Source of the DNA: Acidobacteriota bacterium
GTDB lineage: Bacteria; Acidobacteriota; Terriglobia; Bryobacterales; Bryobacteraceae
Direction of reading: 5' to 3'
Assembly (NCBI GenBank): GCA_016870995.1
Contig: VFZU01000032.1
Span: forward strand, 1-52,253
DNA length: 52,253 nucleotides
Shown here: piece after piece, positions 44,429 to 52,253 of the stretch
Layout: each line of letters begins with the position of its first letter
How positions within the stretch are numbered: position 1 is the first letter of the stretch
The notes under the pieces: model-generated
Databases searched by the model: none
Seen by the model: the letters and a program-made list of their open reading frames with translations, nothing else
What the model was told of the DNA's origin: nothing
Position numbers and translations under genes: made by a program

Positions 44429-47400
44429 GTGAAACTTCAATCCATTTTCTTGACAACACTGCTTTGTGCAGTTTCCGCGATGGCCCAATCCACTTTGGGC
44501 GTTGTTCTTGGAGATGTGACCGATGCCTCCGGCGGCCGTGTCGCTGGGGCAAAAGTACGCATCCTAAACTTGGGCGAAAACAACACCCGCGAAACAGTCG
44601 CCTCGGAGAGCGGTTCTTTCGAATTTCAAAATGTCAAGCCTGGCAAGTATTCTCTTGAAGTTTCCAAGGCCGGCTTCCGCACCTTTCGCGTCAAGGAGGT
44701 CACTCTCGTTGCTCGTCAAACGCTCCGTATTGACGCAACGCTCGAATTGGGCGAAGTCACGCAGACGGTCGAAGTCAGTGCTGCACCAGGCTTGATCGCT
44801 ACCGACACCGGCGCCATCTCCTCGAACCTCACCCCCGAGAAAGTGGCCAATCTACCAGCCAACTTCCGCGCCAGCACCAACACGACTCCCTACAACCTCC
44901 TTCAAACGCTGCCCGGCGTTCAAGCCGATAACGGCGTGGGCCTTGCCATCCAGGGTGGTCTGCCCGCGCAGTCAGAATCCAGTTCTGACGGTATCTCGAT
45001 CACCGGCGTCACCGGCAACAGCCCGAACCGCAACCTGTTCCCCTCCATCGAATCCATCGGTGAAATTCGCGTTCAGGGCGTCGGTAACTCCGCCGAATTC
45101 GGCCAGCCCGGCGACGTCACGATCGTCTCCAAATCCGGCACCAACAACTATCACGGCGCTCTGTTCTGGTATCACCAGAATCGGGCCTTCGATGCCCGCA
45201 CCTTCGGCCAGGCAGCCCTCCCTGCCAAGGTCAGCAACAACTTCGGGGGCACTCTCGGCGGCCCCGTGCGCATCCCCAAGCTTTACAACGGCACCAACAA
45301 AACCTTCTTCCAGTTCGCCTGGGAAAGCTTGCGCTTCCCGCGCCAGTCCACCATCGCCAACACTATCCCCAGCGCCCGTCTTCGTCAGGGCGACTTCACC
45401 GCCGAAGGTGTCACCGTCCGCGATCCAGTGACGGGCCAACCCTTCCCCGGCAACACCATTCCCGGTAGCCGCATCAACGCCGTGGCGCGTGCCGTCATCC
45501 CCTTTTACCCTGGGATCAACATCGGCGACGGCAGCCGCCGCAGCGTCAACAACTTCATCACCAACCGCGTCGCCAACATTGAATCGAATCAGTTCGACGT
45601 TCGCATCGACCAGACCATCGGCACCAAGCACAACGTCTTTGGCCGCTACACCTGGAAGAAGAATCCGACGCTGAATCCGAACAACCTCACGCTGCCTTCC
45701 GATACCAACAACGCCGACCACCAACAGCTTGTCGCCAGCCACACCTGGACCCTCAGGCCAAACCTTCTCAACGAAGTCCGCGGCGGCTATAGCTACGCTG
45801 AGAATCGCACCGAGTTTCCCTTTGATGGCCGCGCATTTACCAACAGCCTGAACCTCCGCGACATCCAGAAAGACATCTTCTTCAACGGCCTCCCCAATTT
45901 CTCGATTGACCAATACACCGGCTTCAACAAGGGCCGCCCCGGCTTCGGTATCTCGAAGAACATCCAGTTCATCGATAACTTGACCTGGATCAAGGGCAAA
46001 CACACCTTCAAGTTCGGTGCCGACATTCGTAATCTCCAGGCCAAGAGCGCGCTTGGATTTACAACCGGCAACAACTACGGCGACTTCTCCTTCAATGGAG
46101 CTTTCACCGGCAACTCCTGGGGTGACTTCCTTCTGGGCACTCCCGCCTCCAGCCAAATCGCGGTTCTCACCGCCGACAATGATGGTCGCGCAACGCACTT
46201 CAAGTTTTATGGGCAGGACAGTTGGCGCATCACCAATCGCCTTACGATGGAATACGGCCTGCGCTGGGAATTCCATCCCGGCTACTACGACGCTGGATTC
46301 AACATCGCCAATTTCGACCGCACGGTCCCTCGCACCGGCCGCGTTGTCATCATGTCTGACCCCAAGGCCCGCACCCTTGTCGCACCCGGCGCGATTACAT
46401 CCTTCAACGGTTGCCCCGGCGCCGCCATCAACGGCATTCCCTGCACTCCGATCGTGACCGCCAAAGAAGCCGGCCTGCCCGAAGGCTTGCGTCAGAACTA
46501 CTTCACGCAATTCCTCCCGCGCCTCGGCTTCGCCTATCGCCTCAACAACAAGACTACCGTTCGGGCCAGCGCCGGCCTCTACAATATGATCACGCTCGGC
46601 AGTGTGTTCTTCTCCCTCACTGGCACCGTTCAGAGCGACGTCCGCTTCTTCAACAACGTCGGCGCCAACGGCCAGCCGATCTTCACTCTTCCCGACACCC
46701 GCACTCCGGGCAGCGGTATCCGCACAGGTGCCGTAGGCAGCTTCGAATTCCGCACCGCCAATCAGATCGACTTCCGTCCGCCCCAGATGACCCAGTGGTC
46801 GCTCTCGGTCGACCGGCAGTTGAGCAACGATACCGGCTTGCGCATCAGCTACATCGGCAACAAGAGCTCCCACATGCCCTGGGCACCTGACTTGAATCAG
46901 ATGCAATCTGACACGCGCTTCTTCTCGCAGCGTCCCATCACCGACCGCCCCTTCCCCAATTATGGTTTGATCTTCAGCCGTGACGCTGGCGCCAACACCA
47001 ATTATCATTCGTTCCAGGCCGAAGTGAATCGTCGCTTCTCGAAGGGTCTTTCTTTCACCAGCGCCTACACCTGGGCCAAGGCTCTCGGCGACAACGCTGG
47101 TCCGAACCCCGGCAGCTTTGCCGGTGAAACCGGCGGCGGCCGTGTTACCAATTCCTATAACCGCGCGGGCGATCGTGGCGACATCTACGCTTTCCGTCGC
47201 CACCGGGCGCTTCTCAATCTTGTCTACGAACTGCCCTTCGGCAAGGGCCGTCAGTTCATGTCCAAGGCCAATCATCTCACCGATACCGTGCTCGGCGGCT
47301 GGCAGATCTCCTCGATCGTCACGCTGCAAAGCGGTCCCTTCCTTACGCCCACGGTCAGCGTCGGCGACCCCTCCGGCACCCTCGCCACCAGCCGCGGCGC

Positions 47401-47830
47401 TCAGCGCCCGGATCGTGTCGGCGCGGCCAACGGTAGCCTCACTAACCCCACGGCTGCACAATGGCTCGATCGTTCGGCTTTCTACTGCCCTGGTCGCGCA
47501 CCGGGCGCAGCCAATCAGTTTGATTGCATCGTCGGCGTGGTTCCCGGGCGCGACATTGCTCCCATCGGCCGCTTCGGCACTTCGGGCGTCGGCATCGTTA
47601 CCGGCCCCGGCACCTTCGGCTGGAACATGGGCATGATGAAGCAGATCGCGATTACGGAAAAAGTAAACTTCCGCATCGAAGGCAGCTTCACCAACGTGCC
47701 CAACTGGACCAATCTCGGCGACCCCGTCCTGAACGTCAACGACGCAGCTTTCGGCGTGATCCGCGGCGCGCGCGGTGTTGACTTCGGTGGCGGTCGCGTC
47801 GGCCAGGTCGGCGCACGGCTGCAGTTCTAA
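44429..47830 (+). CDS. Oar-like TonB-dependent receptor with carboxypeptidase-regulatory domain
   Basis: The 1133-residue outer-membrane protein has a signal peptide (1-19), a carboxypeptidase-regulatory beta-sandwich (about 25-110: LGDVTDASGGRVAGAKV), a plug domain (about 130-240: PYNLLQTLPGVQ and GDVTIVSKSGTNNYHG), and a C-terminal 22-strand-type barrel rich in aromatic strands. No TonB box is obvious. Such receptors are the hallmark of acidobacterial polysaccharide uptake. The start is GTG 44429. An 829-residue antisense ORF across it is a composition artefact. tilS follows after 18 bases. Confidence 0.92.
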   Translation: MKLQSIFLTTLLCAVSAMAQSTLGVVLGDVTDASGGRVAGAKVRILNLGENNTRETVASESGSFEFQNVKPGKYSLEVSKAGFRTFRVKEVTLVARQTLRIDATLELGEVTQTVEVSAAPGLIATDTGAISSNLTPEKVANLPANFRASTNTTPYNLLQTLPGVQADNGVGLAIQGGLPAQSESSSDGISITGVTGNSPNRNLFPSIESIGEIRVQGVGNSAEFGQPGDVTIVSKSGTNNYHGALFWYHQNRAFDARTFGQAALPAKVSNNFGGTLGGPVRIPKLYNGTNKTFFQFAWESLRFPRQSTIANTIPSARLRQGDFTAEGVTVRDPVTGQPFPGNTIPGSRINAVARAVIPFYPGINIGDGSRRSVNNFITNRVANIESNQFDVRIDQTIGTKHNVFGRYTWKKNPTLNPNNLTLPSDTNNADHQQLVASHTWTLRPNLLNEVRGGYSYAENRTEFPFDGRAFTNSLNLRDIQKDIFFNGLPNFSIDQYTGFNKGRPGFGISKNIQFIDNLTWIKGKHTFKFGADIRNLQAKSALGFTTGNNYGDFSFNGAFTGNSWGDFLLGTPASSQIAVLTADNDGRATHFKFYGQDSWRITNRLTMEYGLRWEFHPGYYDAGFNIANFDRTVPRTGRVVIMSDPKARTLVAPGAITSFNGCPGAAINGIPCTPIVTAKEAGLPEGLRQNYFTQFLPRLGFAYRLNNKTTVRASAGLYNMITLGSVFFSLTGTVQSDVRFFNNVGANGQPIFTLPDTRTPGSGIRTGAVGSFEFRTANQIDFRPPQMTQWSLSVDRQLSNDTGLRISYIGNKSSHMPWAPDLNQMQSDTRFFSQRPITDRPFPNYGLIFSRDAGANTNYHSFQAEVNRRFSKGLSFTSAYTWAKALGDNAGPNPGSFAGETGGGRVTNSYNRAGDRGDIYAFRRHRALLNLVYELPFGKGRQFMSKANHLTDTVLGGWQISSIVTLQSGPFLTPTVSVGDPSGTLATSRGAQRPDRVGAANGSLTNPTAAQWLDRSAFYCPGRAPGAANQFDCIVGVVPGRDIAPIGRFGTSGVGIVTGPGTFGWNMGMMKQIAITEKVNFRIEGSFTNVPNWTNLGDPVLNVNDAAFGVIRGARGVDFGGGRVGQVGARLQF

Positions 47831-47848
47831 CGCTCACCTCAATTCGCG

Positions 47849-49237
47849 ATGATGGTGGAGATGGATCTCTCCGGCCAGATTCGAAAATTTGTCAAACGCT
47901 ATCCCGCCCTGTCGCAAGCAGAGCGGGTCGCCGTTGCGGTCAGTGGCGGCGGAGATTCTGTCGCCCTCGCCGTCGCCGCCCATCAGGTTTGGCCCAACAT
48001 CCTCTTGCTTCACGTCAACTATGGGTTGCGCGGCGACGAGAGCGAGAAGGACGAGGCGCTACTCCGAGAACTGGCCACCCGGCTTGGTGTCCAGCTTGAA
48101 GTGCAGCGCGTGCAACCGAAAGATCGATCTGAGGAAACTCTCCGCGACTTACGTTACGCCTGGTTTCATCAATGCCCGGTCGATGCGGTACTGACGGCCC
48201 ACACTTGTGAAGATCAAGCAGAGACGATGCTGTTCCGCATTGTCCGCGGTACCGGCTTAAGCGGCCTCGCCGGCATCCTCCCCGTTTCTTCCGGCCGCTA
48301 CTATCGGCCGTTTCTCAATGTCAGCCGTGAACAGATCCGTGAGTGGCTGCGCGAGCACGAAATCGCCTGGCGCGAAGACGCCTCCAATCTCGATCTCTCT
48401 TACCGCCGCAATTGGATTCGGCATGAACTCATGCCGGCCCTTCGTCGCGAGATCAACCCCGAGACCGACCAGGCCCTCGCCCAACTCGCTGGCATCGCCC
48501 TCGACGAAGAGGCTTGGGCCACCCTCCATGCCGCCACTACCCTCGATCCCCTCGTTTCCGCCGACGGCCAGGCGCTGGTTTTGCATTGCGAGCCATTCAA
48601 TACGCACCCAGTTGCCGTGCGCCGCCGCATGATGCGCGAACTTCTTGAGCGGGTGAAGGACAATCTCCGGGAAATCGACTTCGCCCACGTCGAAGCTGCG
48701 CTACAACTGTGTACCGAGCAGGAGGGCAATGGCCGCATCCAGGTTCCCGGCCTGGACCTAATGCGCAGCTTTGGCTGGCTGCGGGTCATCCGGCTTGAAG
48801 TATTAAGAGATCTACCGGAACGGAACTTCCGCCTGGCTTTTCCTTTTCCCGGAGAAGTCTCCGTACCGGAAGACGCGGGTACGCTCTCAAGCCAGGTGGA
48901 TTCGATGTGTAACTATAATGAGAGTGGTGGAAGTCTGGATTTAGACAGGGTTCTTGCGGCAATGGACGCGGAACGGCGTCTGGAGTTGCGGAATTGGCGT
49001 CCCGGCGATAGTTACACCCGCGCTGGTGCTTCCGGGCCCGAAAAGGTCAAGGAACTGTTTCAAAAATTCCGGATCCCCCTATGGCGGCGGCGGTCTTGGC
49101 CGATAATCGTACTAGGGGACCTCCCCATTTGGGTTGCCGGGTTTGGCCCGGCCGCCGAGTTCGCGATAACTCCAGAATCGCGGACGGCACTTCGCATTCA
49201 ATGGAAGCCGTTCTGCCCCGCCTGGCCGTTTGGCTAG
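47849..49237 (+). CDS. tilS: tRNA(Ile)-lysidine synthase
   Basis: The 462-residue enzyme has the N-type ATP-pyrophosphatase P-loop SGGGDS (32-37) and AHTCEDQAETMLFR, then the TilS substrate-binding and C-terminal domains (WRPGDSYTRAGASGPEKVKEL, quoted in part). It attaches lysine to C34 of tRNA-Ile2 (CAU anticodon), an essential step. The first ATG is used; later in-frame starts at 47852, 47855 and 47861 are possible. ftsH follows 59 bases downstream, as in many genomes. Confidence 0.95.
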   Translation: MMVEMDLSGQIRKFVKRYPALSQAERVAVAVSGGGDSVALAVAAHQVWPNILLLHVNYGLRGDESEKDEALLRELATRLGVQLEVQRVQPKDRSEETLRDLRYAWFHQCPVDAVLTAHTCEDQAETMLFRIVRGTGLSGLAGILPVSSGRYYRPFLNVSREQIREWLREHEIAWREDASNLDLSYRRNWIRHELMPALRREINPETDQALAQLAGIALDEEAWATLHAATTLDPLVSADGQALVLHCEPFNTHPVAVRRRMMRELLERVKDNLREIDFAHVEAALQLCTEQEGNGRIQVPGLDLMRSFGWLRVIRLEVLRDLPERNFRLAFPFPGEVSVPEDAGTLSSQVDSMCNYNESGGSLDLDRVLAAMDAERRLELRNWRPGDSYTRAGASGPEKVKELFQKFRIPLWRRRSWPIIVLGDLPIWVAGFGPAAEFAITPESRTALRIQWKPFCPAWPFG

Positions 49238-49296
49238 CAACAGATTCTGACATAAGGTGAATCAAGGAACGTCTAGTTTACGTCTGTAAGGTAAGA

Positions 49297-51213
49297 ATGA
49301 ACTCCAACGTCAAGTCGGTAATCTTTTGGGTGGTCATCATCTGCGTGGTGTCCCTCATCTTTGTGGTGGTCCGGACCGGAAACAAGAAACCGGATGCGCA
49401 GGTGACTTTCAGCGACTTTATGCAGCAGGTTGAGGCCAACCGCGTGAAAAGCGTCGCCATAACCGGCACCGAGGTGCATGGAATTTATCGCGAAGACGGC
49501 TCTGGTCTGAAGACCACGGTACCCCCGCTCTACCCCGACCTCTACAAGATCCTGCGCGAAAAGGGTGTCAACATCGACATTAAAGACACCAGTTCCAATG
49601 GCATTTTGAGCCTCATTTTCCAAACCGCGCCGTTCATCCTGATCCTTGGATTCTGGATTTTCATGATGCGGCAAATGCAGAGCGGAGGTAACAAGGCGCT
49701 CAGCTTTGGCAAGAGCCGTGCCCGCCTGCATAGCTCACAGCAAAAGAAGGTGACCTTTAAAGACGTCGCCGGTGTTGAAGAAGCCAAAGAAGAGCTTCAG
49801 GAAATCATTGAGTTTTTGCGCGAACCCCAGAAGTTTCAAAAGCTGGGTGGCCGCATCCCGAAGGGCGTACTGCTGGTTGGTTCGCCCGGTACGGGTAAAA
49901 CGCTGTTGGCGCGCGCCATCGCTGGCGAAGCCAACGTGCCCTTCTTCTCGATTTCAGGTTCTGACTTCGTCGAAATGTTTGTTGGTGTCGGTGCCAGCCG
50001 TGTTCGCGACCTGTTCGAACAAGGCAAAAAGAATGCCCCCTGCATCATCTTCATCGATGAAATCGACGCGGTCGGCCGCCATCGCGGCGCAGGCCTCGGC
50101 GGTGGTCACGACGAACGTGAACAGACATTGAATCAGCTGCTGGTTGAGATGGATGGTTTCGAGTCCAACGAAGGCGTCATCCTGGTGGCCGCAACGAACC
50201 GCCCCGACGTTCTCGACCCCGCCCTGCTGCGCCCCGGTCGCTTTGACCGCCGCGTGGTCGTGGGCCGTCCCGATGTCAAGGGTCGCGAACAGATCCTCAA
50301 GGTTCACACCAAGAAGATCCCGCTCAGCGACGATGTGGAACTGAGTGTCATCGCCCGCGGTTGCCCTGGCTTCGCTGGTGCCGATCTGGCAAACCTCGTC
50401 AATGAAGCAGCTCTCATTGCGGCTCGCCAAAACCGCAAAGTGGTCGCCATGACGGACTTTGAAGTCGCCAAAGACAAAGTCATGATGGGTGTCGAGCGCC
50501 GCTCGATGTTCATCACCGAAGAAGACAAGAAGCACACCGCGTACCACGAAGCGGGCCACGCTCTGGTGGGCGCTCTGCTTCCCAACTCCGACCCGGTTCA
50601 CAAAGTGTCGATCATTCCGCGCGGCATGGCTCTGGGCGTCACGATGTATCTGCCTACCCAGGATCGCAACGACATCAATAAAGACCAGTGCGAAGCGCAA
50701 ATCGCCACCGCCATGGCCGGTCGCGTCGCCGACGAGACCTTCCTCGGCCTCAAGACGGCCGGTGCCAGCAACGATATCGAGCGCGCCACCGAGATGGCCC
50801 GCCGCATGGTTTGCGAATGGGGTATGAGCCGGCTCGGTCCGCTCAGCTTCGGCAAGAAGGACGAACAGATCTTCCTCGGCCGTGAAATCGCCCAACACCG
50901 CGACTACTCTGAATCCACTGCTGTCTCGATCGATGCCGAAGTTCGCGGCCTGGTCGAGCAGGGCTATCAGACCGCCAAGAACCTCATCGATTCCAATCGC
51001 GATGCGGTCATTCGGATTGCCGAGGCTCTCCTGGAGCGCGAAATCCTCGACGGCACAGAAGTCCAGATGCTGATCGCCGGCCAAGCCCTGCCGAGCTCCC
51101 GATCGAACAACAACACGCCGAACTCGAGTGACGGCCAAACGCAGCAGGTGTTGCGGCCCGACTCTTCGATTCGCCCCAACCCCGGGCTCACCCCCGGTTC
51201 GAGCCCCGCATAA
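49297..51213 (+). CDS. ftsH: ATP-dependent zinc metalloprotease FtsH
   Basis: The 638-residue inner-membrane AAA+ protease has two membrane helices (8-25 and about 105-124), Walker A GSPGTGKT (195-202), Walker [12 protein letters not shown] (about 250-260), the second region of homology, and the zinc motif HEAGH (417-421). It degrades short-lived and misassembled membrane proteins. AAGG precedes the ATG. The C-terminal tail is rich in Asn, Ser and Pro. gph starts four bases after the stop. Confidence 0.97.
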   Translation: MNSNVKSVIFWVVIICVVSLIFVVVRTGNKKPDAQVTFSDFMQQVEANRVKSVAITGTEVHGIYREDGSGLKTTVPPLYPDLYKILREKGVNIDIKDTSSNGILSLIFQTAPFILILGFWIFMMRQMQSGGNKALSFGKSRARLHSSQQKKVTFKDVAGVEEAKEELQEIIEFLREPQKFQKLGGRIPKGVLLVGSPGTGKTLLARAIAGEANVPFFSISGSDFVEMFVGVGASRVRDLFEQGKKNAPCIIFIDEIDAVGRHRGAGLGGGHDEREQTLNQLLVEMDGFESNEGVILVAATNRPDVLDPALLRPGRFDRRVVVGRPDVKGREQILKVHTKKIPLSDDVELSVIARGCPGFAGADLANLVNEAALIAARQNRKVVAMTDFEVAKDKVMMGVERRSMFITEEDKKHTAYHEAGHALVGALLPNSDPVHKVSIIPRGMALGVTMYLPTQDRNDINKDQCEAQIATAMAGRVADETFLGLKTAGASNDIERATEMARRMVCEWGMSRLGPLSFGKKDEQIFLGREIAQHRDYSESTAVSIDAEVRGLVEQGYQTAKNLIDSNRDAVIRIAEALLEREILDGTEVQMLIAGQALPSSRSNNNTPNSSDGQTQQVLRPDSSIRPNPGLTPGSSPA

Positions 51214-51217
51214 CCGC

Positions 51218-51856
51218 GTGGCTGTGATCCCGCCCTTCCGCGCTTACCTGTTCGACATCGACGGTACCTTACTCGATTCCGCCCCCGATATCTGTGGGGC
51301 GGTTTCGAGCGTTTTGGCGACCACATCGAAGCCCGATGTTCCTCATGAATATCTCAGAACCTTCATTGGCCGCCATTTGAAGGACCTGTTTAGCGAGCTA
51401 TTCCCCGAGTCCTCGCCAGAGCAGATCGAGGCCTGGATCCAAACCTACCGCACCACGTATCTGGCTCGTGAACACAAGCAAACGAGTCTCTATACTGGGG
51501 TACCCGAGACGCTGGCGAAACTCGGCGGGCTCAAAACCACTGCCACCACCAAAGGCACTCCAACTGCGGCCAATATCCTGACTCAATTCGGCCTCATCGA
51601 ACACTTCCAGCACGTCCAGGGAACCGACGGCTTCCCTAGCAAGCCGGAACCCATCGTGCTGCAACGAGCAATGGCCGCGATTGGCGTCGAGCCGGCCGAC
51701 TGCCTCATGATTGGCGACTCCGTTCCCGACATCGTTGCCAGCAAAGCCGCTGGCGTCAAGGTCTGCGCCGTCAGCTATGGCTATGGGCACGCGAGCGCCC
51801 TGCGCCAAGCAGCACCCGACTACTGGATTGACGAATTGCCCGGGCTGCTCGGCTGA
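51218..51856 (+). CDS. gph: HAD-family phosphoglycolate phosphatase
   Basis: GTG 51218 gives a 212-residue HAD hydrolase with the nucleophile motif LFDIDGTLLDS (D13, D15), a helical cap, ATTKGTP in place of the usual motif II serine/threonine loop, K in FPSKPEP, and the acid motif MIGDSVPDIVASK. It probably dephosphorylates 2-phosphoglycolate from DNA repair, although HAD specificity is broad. GTG 51224 is an alternative start. The 3' end overlaps the remnant gene at 51820 by 37 bases. Confidence 0.88.
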   Translation: MAVIPPFRAYLFDIDGTLLDSAPDICGAVSSVLATTSKPDVPHEYLRTFIGRHLKDLFSELFPESSPEQIEAWIQTYRTTYLAREHKQTSLYTGVPETLAKLGGLKTTATTKGTPTAANILTQFGLIEHFQHVQGTDGFPSKPEPIVLQRAMAAIGVEPADCLMIGDSVPDIVASKAAGVKVCAVSYGYGHASALRQAAPDYWIDELPGLLG

Positions 51857-52167
51857 GGCGTCACCACGGGTGGTGCTGGCGGCAACTTCTGTTTCTTCCT
51901 GAAAAACAGTTTGTCAGGCATGAACTCCTGAATCAGTGATGAGCCAAACCCGAAGGCGAATGCGGTGTTTCCCGCCTGGATCCCTTCAGCAGACCACTTC
52001 TGGTTAGGTGTGTAACGGGCGGAAAGCATCCCCACGGCATAAGCTCAACCAATGGCCGACCAATTAAAGACCCTCTTGCCGTTCTGATCGAGATTAACGA
52101 TATTGAACAACAAGGCATGGCCGATCTGTTCCGCTCCGGACGTGGTGGACAGCGCGTTGGGAGTGAA
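51820..52167 (-). pseudogene. Remnant of an acidobacterial conserved protein, IS-truncated and with internal TGA
   Basis: Reading the minus strand from 52167, 40 codons (including GAEQIGHALLFNIVNLDQNG and FNWSAIG) lead into a TGA at 52045-52047, after which the same frame continues for 75 codons (YTPNQKWSAEGIQAGNTAF; then a Pro-rich tail to 51820). I recall the same block, with FNWSE and a GNTAFAFGFG-like segment, in conserved acidobacterial membrane-associated proteins of unknown function. The 5' part is missing and replaced by insertion-sequence DNA. The remaining GTG at 52035 could express a 71-residue fragment, but this is unlikely to be functional. Confidence 0.65.
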
Positions 52168-52181
52168 TTATTGCCATTGAA

Positions 52182-52253
52182 TCACGCAGCAATTTTGAAT
52201 TCAACAGAAAAATCGCGACGAGCTTGAGTTGGCGTTTTGTAGCCGAGACGCTC
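52182..52253 (-). mobile_element. C-terminal end of an IS3-family transposase (runs off the window)
   Basis: The last 72 bases encode, on the minus strand, ERLGYKTPTQARRDFSVEF followed by KIAA and a TGA at 52182-52184. The LGYKTP motif near the C-terminus is typical of OrfB integrase-core proteins of the IS3 family. The element extends beyond the window. Its end is inferred near 52165, where the plus strand begins TGAATTATTGCC, consistent with IS3 ends starting in TG. It interrupts the remnant gene at 51820-52167. Confidence 0.65.

Noticed and set aside
44972-47461. An 829-codon antisense ORF opposite the TonB-type receptor
   Set aside because: The receptor has clear domains and a signal peptide. 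The antisense frame is a by-product of its high GC codon positions and reads as low-complexity Gly/Val/Ala sequence without recognisable domains.
1-52253. tRNA, rRNA, CRISPR or riboswitch elements
   Set aside because: Gaps between genes are all short and I found no cloverleaf, repeat-spacer array or known aptamer pattern by eye; a covariance-model search was not possible.

Overview
The window looks like chromosomal DNA of an acidobacterium, probably of the Bryobacterales/Solibacter group. That placement is inferred from gene content, not from a database match. The markers are a PadR-type regulator joined to a MacB/FtsX-type permease with an N-terminal prefix domain (the acidobacterial ADOP cassette), a very large TonB-type outer-membrane receptor with an N-terminal carboxypeptidase-regulatory domain, a DUF1080 hydrolase, a haem-c/copper-monooxygenase-like secreted protein, and many secreted beta-propellers. 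GC content is high and most genes are packed with overlaps of a few bases.

Layout. 1-400: a perfect palindrome, tandem repeats resembling an insertion-sequence end, and a truncated secreted ORF. 573-8650: mixed housekeeping and export genes (sirB1-like, FG-GAP protein, cupin, padR-ADOP, DUF1080, ydcF, a SpoU/TrmH methyltransferase, rarA). 8705-10768: an ECF sigma factor with a membrane-protein partner interrupted by an in-frame TAG, a secreted RidA and a PilZ protein. 10845-16500: six minus-strand genes (J-domain/WG-repeat protein, ACT protein, kdsC, FGGY kinase, DUF155-like, nagA). 16524-21307: a cytochrome/copper-monooxygenase-like gene split by a second in-frame TAG, converging on a giant hybrid sensor kinase. 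21379-31823: a nearly gapless nine-gene minus-strand run (DUF2520, uvrB, a 56-residue protein, yihY, glpD, two paralogous polytopic membrane proteins, a GT2 glycosyltransferase, a methyltransferase).

31840-38073: bacilliredoxin followed by a compact diaminopimelate/lysine operon (M20 deacylase, asd, lysC, dapB, dapA, dapD). 38077-44346: a TolB-like propeller, a BNR-type propeller translationally coupled to a MoaD/ThiS-like protein, a penicillin-acylase-family enzyme and a FAD-dependent oxidoreductase. 44429-51856: TonB-type receptor, tilS, ftsH and gph. 51820-52253: a gene remnant with an internal TGA, cut by the 3' end of an IS3-family transposase that leaves the window.

Themes. At least three genes are broken by stops or an insertion sequence, and a fourth (105-389) probably is. 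The plus strand changes from G-rich on the left to C-rich on the right regardless of gene direction, which suggests a replication-strand switch around 15-22 kb. Several genes have a -10-like hexamer only 6-9 bases before the start codon, suggesting leaderless transcription. The most interesting possible system is the beta-propeller/MoaD-ThiS pair at 39167-40689, whose ubiquitin-like partner carries an unusual tail beyond its diglycine. No tRNA, rRNA, CRISPR array or riboswitch was recognised.
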